Part shown: positions 26,379 through 32,465 of the stretch, piece by piece
How the letters are laid out: each line of letters opens with the position of its first letter
Position numbering within the stretch: position 1 is the stretch's first letter
NCBI GenBank assembly: GCA_016278515.1
Contig: JADQBR010000013.1
Coordinates: 1 to 32,465 of the forward strand
Origin: Bacillota bacterium
Lineage (GTDB): Bacteria; Bacillota; JADQBR01
Reading direction: 5' to 3'
Length of the DNA: 32,465 bases
The notes under the pieces: generated by a model
Databases searched by the model: none
What the model was told of the DNA's origin: nothing
What the model saw: only the letters and a program-made list of their open reading frames with translations
Position numbers and translations under genes: made by a program

Positions 26379-27542
26379 TTACTTTGCGCGCTGATTAAAT
26401 CTTCTCCCGATTAATGCAGAAGCAATGTTTATTCTCTGCATCTGCACTGTACCGCCGGCAACAGTCCAGCCTCGAGAATCTCTCAGCATACGCTCAATAG
26501 GATATTCCTTTGAATAACCATAGCCACCGTGCACCTGTAAAGCAAGGTCTGTGACCTCTTTGGCGATTTCGTTACAGAAACACTTTGCAATAGATGCATG
26601 TAATACTGATGGATAACCGTTGCTCGCTTCCGTTGCCGCGCGGTATAATAGCAATCGCGCCGCCTCGACTTTCATAGACATATCTGCTAGCATAAGTTGA
26701 ACCGCTTGAAATTCACATATCTCTTTACCAAACTGTTTCCGCTCAGTACTGTATTTAACGCTTTCTTCCAAAGCACCCTGGGCTATCCCCAAAGACATGG
26801 ATGCATTACCCAAGCGTTCAATATCAAAAGCCTGCATCAGGTTTTTAAAACCACCCTCAGGAATAACCAGATTTTCCTTCGGAACACGGCAATTTTCAAA
26901 AATCAAGTCGCTACTAGGGAAACCCCTCATCCCCATAAACTGCTCCTGTTTTCCAAAGGAAAAACCCTCTGTGCCTTTCTCAATAACCAAGGCACCAATT
27001 CCCTTAGCTCCCTTAGCATCACTTAACCGTACGTAAACCAAGTAGGCTTCATTGTGACCCCCACCGGTAACAAAGCGTTTCTCGCCATTAACAATATAAT
27101 GATCTCCGTCAAGAATCGCTCGGCTTTTTAAATCCGTTAGGCCTGAACCCGCCTCAGGCTCAGTCATGCCCACTGAAATCAGCATTTCACCTTTGCATAC
27201 TCTGGGAATGTATTTCTGCTTTTGTTCCTCGGTTCCAAAAAGCTGCAACACCCGAACGGGGCCGATTCCTGCTTCAAATACAGGAAATGCTGCCAGAGGG
27301 GATACTCGGGCGATTTCTTCCAATACCAATACAACTTCAAAAGCCGAAAGACCCTGACCACCATATTCTTCGGGCAGGCACAAGCCCATTAACCCCAGTT
27401 CCGCATACTTATTTATCAGTTCTTGTGACCAACACTCCTCATTCTCGTCCCAATCCTGTGCATTTGGTCGGATTTCTTTTTCAACGAAATCATGCACCAT
27501 TTCTTTTAGCATTCTTTGTTCATCAGTCAATTGAAAATTCAT
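26379..27542 (-). CDS. Acyl-CoA dehydrogenase family protein lacking the usual catalytic Glu
   Basis: This 387-residue acyl-CoA dehydrogenase has the normal fold motifs: LPEEYGGQGLS, VGMTEPEAGSGLTD and QVHGGYGYSKEYPIERMLRD. At the C terminus the YEGTSEIQ motif reads VAGGTVQMQ, so the position of the usual base (residue 363) is Gly. Some subfamilies use a glutamate elsewhere or have GGT here, so activity toward branched or unusual acyl-CoAs is possible. ATG follows AAGGGGAG. It lies directly downstream (41 bases) of the IclR regulator gene and is probably co-transcribed and controlled by it. Confidence 0.85.
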   Translation of the reverse strand: MNFQLTDEQRMLKEMVHDFVEKEIRPNAQDWDENEECWSQELINKYAELGLMGLCLPEEYGGQGLSAFEVVLVLEEIARVSPLAAFPVFEAGIGPVRVLQLFGTEEQKQKYIPRVCKGEMLISVGMTEPEAGSGLTDLKSRAILDGDHYIVNGEKRFVTGGGHNEAYLVYVRLSDAKGAKGIGALVIEKGTEGFSFGKQEQFMGMRGFPSSDLIFENCRVPKENLVIPEGGFKNLMQAFDIERLGNASMSLGIAQGALEESVKYSTERKQFGKEICEFQAVQLMLADMSMKVEAARLLLYRAATEASNGYPSVLHASIAKCFCNEIAKEVTDLALQVHGGYGYSKEYPIERMLRDSRGWTVAGGTVQMQRINIASALIGRRFNQRAK

Positions 27543-27583
27543 AAAAACTCCCCTTCGTAATATGTTTTGATACTACCACAGGA

Positions 27584-28375
27584 CTAATACTTTTTGTTTA
27601 TATTCTGTGGACGGTAGCCCAACTCTAAGGATATATCCTCCACCCCCCTCCGAAGTTCTTTTAGATACAACTCCTTTGTCTCTTTGCTATGCCGGGCTTC
27701 CGGGTAAGCAACAGATAAACCTGCGACCAGCTTTCCGGTATAATCAAATATTGGTACACTTATTGACACAGCCCCTACAATTCTCTCAGCAAAACTATAG
27801 GCATAACCTTCTTCACGAATATGTTCGATTTCCTTACGCAGATTCCCAACGTCTATAATTGTGTTATCTGTAATGTTCTTAATCGACGACTGCTTTAGAA
27901 CCCTGTCAACCTCATTATCATCCTGAAAAGCCAAAAGCAGTTTTGCGGACGCACCTGCATATAAAGGTGATCTTTGCCCTACCTTTACAACTGTTCTTAG
28001 ATCATGTATAGACTCTATTTCCTCCAAGCAAATTCTTTCATTACCTTCTTTTACATTTAAGTGAATGGTCTCCCCTGTAAGGCTTCTCAATCTTTCCATA
28101 ACCGGTATAGCCAGTTTTCGCAACTCCATTTGGTTTGATACCAAACTTCCAAGGTAAAAAAGCTTATTTCCTAAACGATATTTCTTATCAACATCATCAC
28201 GACTTAAAAAGCCAAATTCTTCTAATGTGTACGCTAGCCGCAGAACCGTTGCTTTCGATAACTCGGTCGCTTCTGCAATTTCTGTTAAAGTTAGGGAAAC
28301 CTGGTCCGCAGTGAACTGTTCCAAAATTTGAAGAGCCCGAACCACGGAGCGCACTGAATTGGGCTTATTACCCAT
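27584..28375 (-). CDS. IclR-family transcriptional regulator
   Basis: This is a 263-residue IclR regulator. The N-terminal winged helix-turn-helix is at about residues 8-70 (SVVRALQILEQF, LTEIAEATELSKATVLRLAYTLEEFGF). The C-terminal effector domain has GETIHLNVKEG, YAGASAKLLLAF and GAVSISVPIFD. It likely binds a pathway acid or CoA ester and controls the island; it is the only regulator gene in the window. The second of two adjacent ATGs (28375) is preferred, six bases after GGAGG. The 253-base region upstream has no gene, and no clear IclR operator was found by eye. Confidence 0.9.
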   Translation of the reverse strand: MGNKPNSVRSVVRALQILEQFTADQVSLTLTEIAEATELSKATVLRLAYTLEEFGFLSRDDVDKKYRLGNKLFYLGSLVSNQMELRKLAIPVMERLRSLTGETIHLNVKEGNERICLEEIESIHDLRTVVKVGQRSPLYAGASAKLLLAFQDDNEVDRVLKQSSIKNITDNTIIDVGNLRKEIEHIREEGYAYSFAERIVGAVSISVPIFDYTGKLVAGLSVAYPEARHSKETKELYLKELRRGVEDISLELGYRPQNINKKY

Positions 28376-28631
28376 CATTATCCTCCTTTAGATGTTCTAT
28401 ATAGTGGAAATCAGTTTTTGGTGGTTATAATTAAATTACATTATCAGTCCTGGTAAAGATTGGCGATGATGAATTTTCCGATAGATGCAAGGATTTAACC
28501 TACCTAATGCCTATCAACTCTACTACCTATCACCCTCATCTTTAGTTTAAAATAATCAAAAAATTTACTAAAATACAAAGCCGTATGAAAATACCTAAAG
28601 TAATCTTAGAAGACCAAATAATCATCATTTA

Positions 28632-29408
28632 TTACTTATGTTGATACTCTGGCTTTCTTTTTTGTATAAACGCTTCAATTCCCTCTTGACAGTCATGTGT
28701 TTTAAAGACCTGGTCAAAAAGCCTGATCTCTAGTTCAAGGCCTTGCTCCAATGTGGTTTGCATCCCCTGGTCAACGCACTGCTTAATCAGATTAATAGCA
28801 ACGCCTGGGCGGCTAGAAATTTCTTCTGCTAGGTGTAGAGAATGCTGCAATAGGTCCTTATGGGGAACTACACGATTAACCAGACCCATTTGCAATGCTT
28901 CTTGAGCGCTAAAATGGTTCCCCAGATACATTATTTCTTTAGCTTTAGCTTCACCAATTAAGCGGGGTAAGCGCTGGGTTCCTCCACCTCCAGGGAATAT
29001 ACCTAATTTAATCTCTGGAAGACCAAATAAAGCTTTTTCAGATGCTACCCTAAGATCACATGCCAAAGCTAACTCACACCCTCCGCCTAATGCTAATCCG
29101 TTAATTGTTGCAATAGTTGGCTTAAAGAAACTGTTAACAGCATTAAACATGGTGTGACCATGGCGTACAAAGTCTAAAGCGGATGTATTCCCTCCCAGTA
29201 AGTCTGGAAATTCTTTGATGTCAGCACCAGCAACAAATGCTTCTTCCCCAGCACCTTTAAAAATGACCACACGTACAGTTTGATCCTTTTCAGCTTCATT
29301 AAGGCAACTGATAATACCGTTCATTACTTCCCGGCTTAATGCATTTACTGGAGGATTGTTAATGGTCACTACTCCAACCAGATCTTTTTTTTGCAAGCTA
29401 ACTTTCAT
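28632..29408 (-). CDS. Enoyl-CoA hydratase (crotonase type), most upstream gene of the island
   Basis: This is a 258-residue enoyl-CoA hydratase with AFVAGADIKEF and NGLALGGGCELALACD. The catalytic pair is Glu112 (GGGCE) and Glu132 (GLPEIKLGIFPG). The ending FIQKRKPEYQHK is normal. The ATG follows GAGGTG. It is the first island gene on the minus strand, about 450 bases from the IS91 remnant, and the gap to the IclR gene (253 bases) suggests separate transcription. Third crotonase of the island and the second with full hydratase residues. Confidence 0.9.
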   Translation of the reverse strand: MKVSLQKKDLVGVVTINNPPVNALSREVMNGIISCLNEAEKDQTVRVVIFKGAGEEAFVAGADIKEFPDLLGGNTSALDFVRHGHTMFNAVNSFFKPTIATINGLALGGGCELALACDLRVASEKALFGLPEIKLGIFPGGGGTQRLPRLIGEAKAKEIMYLGNHFSAQEALQMGLVNRVVPHKDLLQHSLHLAEEISSRPGVAINLIKQCVDQGMQTTLEQGLELEIRLFDQVFKTHDCQEGIEAFIQKRKPEYQHK

Positions 29409-29866
29409 TTGTTAATCACCTCAATCATCTTTACTTAATCTTAAAGAGTATATTGGGCCTGAAAAGTGAAACTTATATTTTGACTTAAAAATGCAACCCA
29501 TCTAAACCTCCATAATCTGGAACTAACATCTTATAGTATTATGTTCTTTAATCAGCAACCACATTTGTTTCACTACATGTAACACTATTTCGTTTGTTGT
29601 AATTAGATTAACATTATTTTCATAATATTACACTAACTATTAGGTGTTTTGACATAAATTAACGGTCAACGGTTAAATATCCGCAGTGAATTGCTTGCCT
29701 ATGATTTAATCCTTTTCATGGCTACTGTTCTAATGAACAACCCAAATTAAAGTATCGGACATAAAAAAATTGGGACCGTTTCATTATGAAACAACCCTAA
29801 TTTTATGCATTGGGATAATATGTTTAAGAATAACCTATTAACCGTTGTAAATTTAAATAAAATACG
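29409..29866. other. Intergenic gap between the island and the IS91-like element
   Basis: This 458-base AT-rich stretch holds no open frame of note. It probably contains the promoter of the hydratase gene and the left boundary of the IS91-like element. The only clear structure is the hairpin at 29761-29806, listed separately. Confidence 0.5.
29761..29806 (-). terminator. Long hairpin with T-run, terminator or IS91 subterminal palindrome
   Basis: The core GTTTCAT-T-ATGAAAC (29778-29792) is a perfect palindrome. Outer arms (AAAATTGGG with CCCTAATTTT) extend the stem. On the minus strand it ends in a run of seven T, as in an intrinsic terminator. Its place 60 bases before the IS91-like frame also suits an element-end structure. 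Confidence 0.45.
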
Positions 29867-30966
29867 GTGAAAGCTATCGAGCAAAACACAAGCTGCACTC
29901 TTGTGCAGCATAAAGCGATGGCAGCCATGCAAAAATGCAGAACATCCCAGTTAGGAGGTCATAAGGAGGTTTGTACCAGTTGTGGGCATATTCGAGTTTC
30001 TTACAATTCTAGCCGTAACAGGCACTGCCCTAAATGCCAGGCTTTCGAAAAAGAACGCTGGATTGAAAACCAGAAAAGCAATCTGCTTAATGTCGGATAC
30101 TTCCATGTGCTCTTCACTATCCCCGATACGCTCAATTTAATGGCATATCAAAATCAAAAAGTAATCTATACCTTATGTTTAAAGCCGTTGCTGAAACTCT
30201 TAGCGAATTAGCTTCTGACAAAAAATATCTTGGTGCAAAGATTGGCTTTTCTTCTGTTCTACATACTTGGGGACAAAATTTTATGCATCATCCCACCATA
30301 TTCACTGCATTGTGCCCGGTGGCGGATTATCTTCCGCCGGAAAATGGGTAAATAGCAGAAAGAAATTTTCATCCCTGTTAAGATATTATCCCGTAAGTTC
30401 AGAGGTAAATTTCTGTATTACCTTAAACAACTCTACTACCAAAATAAGCTTGCATTCTACGGTAGTCAAACCAATCTTTCCGACGATAATGAATTTGAAG
30501 CTTTGCTCTCTTCTCTTTATGGCAAAGAATGGATTGTTTACTGCAAACCACAATTTAAAAATACTGCCTGTGTTGTTGAATATCTGGGTCAATATACTCA
30601 CCGAGTGGCTATATCCAATAAGCGCATTATTAGCATTGAAAATGATATGGTTTCTTTTAGATGGAGGGACTACAAAGATAACAATAAACTTAAGGTGATG
30701 AAGCTTTCCGCAGATTTCTTATTCATATCCTACCAAGTGGCTTTATGAAAATCAGACATTACGGCTTTTGGGGCAATCGTAATAAGACAACCAAACTGAA
30801 AATTTGTAAACAGCTTACCAATACGCCCCTTTTAAATCAAGAAAAAGCCTCTACGCTTCAACTAATCCAGAAACTTACAGGAATAGATTTAACTAAATGT
30901 CCTCTCTGCGGGTCGGAAATACCCAAACGGTTTATGAGCTTGGGTAAAACTCCACCTATCAGTGCA
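29867..30966 (+). pseudogene. IS91-family transposase, at least four frameshifts
   Basis: Across four successive frames the sequence reproduces an IS91/ISCR-type rolling-circle transposase. It shows an N-terminal zinc-binding part (CRTSQLGGHKEVCTSCGH, then NSSRNRHCPKCQ), YFHVLFTIPDTLN, FKAVAETLSELASDKKYLGAKIGF, the HIHCIVPGGGLS motif, YLGQYTHRVAISN and FMKIRHYGFWGNRNK. The C-terminal zinc motif is CPLCGSE. Frame changes fall near 30175, 30290, 30368 and 30720. About 20-30 N-terminal residues may also be lost. The element is inactive. Its length is otherwise near complete, so decay is by small indels rather than truncation. Confidence 0.8.
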
Positions 30967-31014
30967 TAAATTGCAGGTATTAAAAAATTGCCCTGTTATG
31001 GGGAGGGGGAAGCT

Positions 31015-31134
31015 ATGTCTTTATTACAAAGATTTAACGCTACTCTATTACATTTTGGTCCCGAGTTCCCTTTAAGTCATAGAAAAAGACGAGAGACAAA
31101 ATATTCAATCCCCATAGCGAAAGGCTACCTATAA
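31015..31134 (+). CDS. Hypothetical 39-residue protein after IS91-like transposase
   Basis: ATG 31015 follows a very strong GGGGAGGGGG site at proper distance and opens a 39-residue frame. It is basic and starts MSLLQRFNATLLHFG. No family is recognised. It could be a small passenger of the IS91-like element or conserved 3'-end DNA of that element that happens to be open. The strong ribosome site is the main support. Confidence 0.3.
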   Translation: MSLLQRFNATLLHFGPEFPLSHRKRRETKYSIPIAKGYL

Positions 31135-31151
31135 CAGCGGTTTCGTGCAAT

Positions 31152-31260
31152 GTAATTATCCAAAGTTAGGAAATAGGTATCTCCACAAGAACTTGCTTGT
31201 AATTTACTCAAACTCTGATTCGGGTTTGGGCTTTTTTACGCCTAACTTCGGATAATTTAC
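31152..31260. repeat. 109-bp unit bounded by about 19-bp inverted repeats (MITE-like)
   Basis: GTAATTATCCAAAGTTAGG at 31152-31170 faces CCTAACTTCGGATAATTTAC at 31241-31260. After allowing one indel, the arms differ at a single base. No coding sequence lies between them. The interior contains CAAAC/GTTTG with a TTTTTT run. The structure fits a small non-autonomous element or a long hairpin; target duplications are not obvious. Confidence 0.45.
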
Positions 31261-31305
31261 TAGATAAAATACTTCTAAAAAATCCTTCAACATGTGGAGA
31301 TTTAA

Positions 31306-31338
31306 TTCCTCTTTTTTCCTCTTTTTTCCTCTTCTTTC
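31306..31338. repeat. Pyrimidine tract with 10-bp direct repeats
   Basis: The sequence is a run of CTTTTTTCCT units (two exact, one degenerate) forming an uninterrupted pyrimidine strand. It is a low-complexity tract with no evident function, prone to slippage. Confidence 0.5.
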
Positions 31339-31372
31339 TACTCCTGTATTATTGTTTTTGACCGCATTTAAA

Positions 31373-31411
31373 AGCCCCAATCAAACGATTGAGGCTGACT
31401 AATAGTTTTTT
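31373..31411 (+). terminator. Possible intrinsic terminator
   Basis: AGCC-C-CAATC pairs with GATTG-A-GGCT (31373-31396), one mismatch, around an AAAC loop. A TTTTTT run begins about eight bases after the stem. Spacing to the T-run is longer than ideal. Confidence 0.3.
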
Positions 31412-31437
31412 GTTCCGTCACTGTAATAAAATTGAAC

Positions 31438-31654
31438 GAAACCGCTTCGCGGTGGATTGTTATCGTGATACTATTTGGGGTTACCCAAAGTATAACAGTA
31501 TCTAAAAACTATCTTCCTCTTTCTTTAAAGTGAAGTTCTTCACATGAAGCAATTTTAACTTTAAAGGAAGGTGTACAGAGTTTCTACACTATTAAGCTTT
31601 TGGGTAAGCCAATAAATGTCAAAGCAACAAAACAAACCACCACGAAGCAGTTTC
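31438..31654. mobile_element. 217-bp structured element with 24-bp inverted ends (MITE or structured RNA)
   Basis: The left end (31438-31461) and the right end (31631-31654) are inverted copies with 21 of 24 matches. Inside are nested stems: GATACT/AGTATC (31467, 31497), TTTGGG/CCCAAA (31474, 31484), CTTTAAAGT/ACTTTAAAG (31523, 31558) and GTGAAG-TT-CTTCAC (31530-31543). The left end itself folds as ACCGC-TTC-GCGGT. No open frame is present. The mismatches are C opposite A, as expected from transition decay of a terminal repeat. A non-autonomous element is the simplest view; a structured RNA is possible. Confidence 0.45.
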
Positions 31655-31701
31655 TTTCTATCCTTTAGGAGTGACATAGTAAAAATTCACTAGGCACCTA
31701 C

Positions 31702-32024
31702 TCAACCTGGCCTATAAATATAATTACAAGCCCCCACTGAAAAGATTTTATTCCGTGGAGGCTTGTTTGTCTTGACATTTAAAGGCACTAATCCCTTGTC
31801 TTTATAATCAATAATAGTTATCTTACAAAAATTATCGTCTCGGTTATCCACAATATGGATTTCCGATTTAGCTAAATCCAGTTCCTTTGTAAGCCAGTCT
31901 TTTCTATTTTTTCCTTCGATGCATCATGTGCGTAGTTAGTGGAAAAGTCAGTAACCTCCCCGCCTTGCTGCTCAACTAACAGCCCCATGGGTGTTAGCGT
32001 TCCGAGCTCCACTGATATTTTCAC
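31702..32024 (-). pseudogene. Unrecognised small gene with one apparent frameshift
   Basis: GTG 32024 follows GGGAGGGGAG and opens a frame for 50 residues (VKISVELGTLTPMGLLVEQQ..), stopping at 31872. A +1-shifted frame overlapping its end reads DWLTKELDLAKSEIHIVDNRDD..KITIIDYKDKG and runs to TGA 31702-31704. The second part is protein-like and has no start of its own, so the two are best read as one roughly 105-residue gene with an indel near 31900. The family is unknown. The start overlaps the Cys-rich gene upstream by about 50 bases, as in compact phage or plasmid operons. Confidence 0.4.
31726..31766. terminator. 12-bp hairpin at the end of the small-gene cluster
   Basis: ACAAGCCCCCAC (31726-31737) pairs with GTGGAGGCTTGT (31755-31766), 11 of 12 matches, with a 17-base loop. 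It overlaps the last codons of the frameshifted minus-strand gene. Flanking sequence on either strand is only weakly T-rich, so terminator function is uncertain. Confidence 0.35.
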
Positions 32025-32235
32025 GATACTCCCCTCCCTGCCGTGACTTCTTTAATGCTAATGCTGCTTCTTCGCAGTATAGGTCACAGTTCTTATCTTC
32101 CCTGCAGTATAAACAGCAGGACAGATTACCATTTACACAAGGTGCTGCGCGGCACAACCGGTTTTGGCTCCGGAAATGCCCGCATTTTGGCTTAGGAGGC
32201 TTGGCTTTTTTCGGTGTCCTTTTTAATCTTGCCAT
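31972..32235 (-). CDS. Small Cys-rich basic protein, unknown function
   Basis: ATG 32235 lies five to six bases after GGGAGGT and opens 87 residues. The N terminus is very basic (MARLKRTPKKAKPPKPK). The centre has seven cysteines and a histidine (CGHFRSQNRLC..C..CCLYC..C..C), which look like a small zinc-binding or disulfide module. The tail is polar. A longer frame to 32328 exists but lacks a ribosome site and overlaps the upstream gene. It overlaps genes on both sides in other frames, as in mobile-element gene clusters. No family is recognised. Confidence 0.5.
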   Translation of the reverse strand: MARLKRTPKKAKPPKPKCGHFRSQNRLCRAAPCVNGNLSCCLYCREDKNCDLYCEEAALALKKSRQGGEYRENISGARNANTHGAVS

Positions 32236-32465
32236 TCTTACCTCCCTTCTTAGCCTTAGACCTTTTTGCCCACTTGTAATTTGTTCTAGTGGATGTTTCA
32301 CCACCAAAGTACTTGAAGGTATCTTCATTCCATCCGATACCTATTATCTCTTTGTCGTTAAGTTCAGTCGAACCTAACTTAAATACATTCCAGGGATTAA
32401 CACCTTCTTTGATAAGCGCCTTGGCTATTTCTTTCTTTTGGTCAGCTGTGAAAGTCCAACTGACC
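32192..32465 (-). CDS. Unrecognised protein, C-terminal 90 residues, runs off the window
   Basis: An open minus-strand frame enters from the right edge and ends at TAA 32192-32194. It reads SWTFTADQKKEIAKALIKEGVNPWNVFKLG and later TFKYFGGETSTRTNYKWAKRSKAKKGGK, ending in a Lys-rich tail. It is protein-like throughout, has no internal stop and no start inside the window. Its 3' end overlaps the Cys-rich gene by 44 bases and carries that gene's ribosome site, implying coupling. The family is unknown; a phage or plasmid origin is only inferred from layout. Confidence 0.5.
   Translation of the reverse strand, partial: VSWTFTADQKKEIAKALIKEGVNPWNVFKLGSTELNDKEIIGIGWNEDTFKYFGGETSTRTNYKWAKRSKAKKGGKNGKIKKDTEKSQAS

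Noticed and set aside
27179-27364. Second minus-strand frame inside the acyl-CoA dehydrogenase gene
   Set aside because: It lies wholly within a conserved coding region in another frame and has no independent support.
31306-31338. CTTTTTTCCT repeats as a CRISPR or regulatory array
   Set aside because: Units are directly adjacent, low complexity and only two to three in number, with no spacers.
1-32465. tRNA, rRNA and CRISPR arrays
   Set aside because: No cloverleaf with a conserved T-loop, no rRNA-like sequence and no regularly spaced repeats were found on reading both strands; a tRNAscan run was not possible.

Overview
The window looks like a chromosomal segment of an AT-rich, low-GC Gram-positive anaerobe, most likely a Clostridia/Peptococcaceae-type Firmicute. 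This rests on strong purine-rich Shine-Dalgarno sites, GTG and TTG starts, a lipobox binding protein, protein style and the transposon families. Genus cannot be fixed. A catabolic island on the minus strand (about 5.2-29.4 kb) is flanked on both sides by decayed mobile DNA.

Left flank (1-5.2 kb). The 3' half of a Mu/rve-type DDE transposase overlaps an intact ExeA/TniB-like AAA ATPase. Upstream lie palindromes and five copies of a TTAYGTAAA motif. Next, on the minus strand, are relics of what was probably a defence or DNA-modification operon: an SF1 helicase fragment, the C-terminal part of a PAPS-reductase/ferredoxin protein, and a DUF4007 gene split by one in-frame TAG. Two 5'-truncated IS4-superfamily transposase fragments break this operon.

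Catabolic island. Transcription runs from 29.4 to 5.2 kb. Gene order is enoyl-CoA hydratase, IclR regulator, acyl-CoA dehydrogenase (lacking the usual Glu), 3-hydroxyacyl-CoA dehydrogenase, an alpha-methylacyl-CoA racemase-like family III protein, enoyl-CoA hydratase, thiolase, AMP-forming acyl-CoA ligase, acyl-CoA dehydrogenase, LivM-LivG-LivF-LivH, an FadH/2-enoate-reductase-like flavoenzyme, LivK, a nitroreductase-family protein, acyl-CoA dehydrogenase, 3-hydroxyacyl-CoA dehydrogenase, PaaG-like isomerase and thiolase. Together they could import a carboxylic acid, activate it to the CoA thioester, correct alpha-methyl stereochemistry, reduce or shift double bonds, and carry out beta-oxidation. 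No electron-transfer flavoprotein is present. The substrate is unknown; a branched, unsaturated or cyclic acid fits the gene set.

The flavoenzyme gene contains a single in-frame TGA followed at bacterial-SECIS distance by a perfect 6-bp hairpin with a GGU loop. It is therefore either a candidate selenoprotein or a fresh nonsense pseudogene. Gaps inside the island hold unannotated gene wrecks: a short-chain dehydrogenase and two copies, on opposite strands, of the ATP-grasp part of an ADP-forming acyl-CoA synthetase.

Right flank (29.4-32.5 kb). A frameshifted IS91-family transposase is followed by about 700 bp of non-coding, hairpin-rich DNA with two inverted-repeat-bounded units (109 bp and 217 bp). 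The edge holds a cluster of small overlapping, unrecognised minus-strand reading frames, one running off the window.
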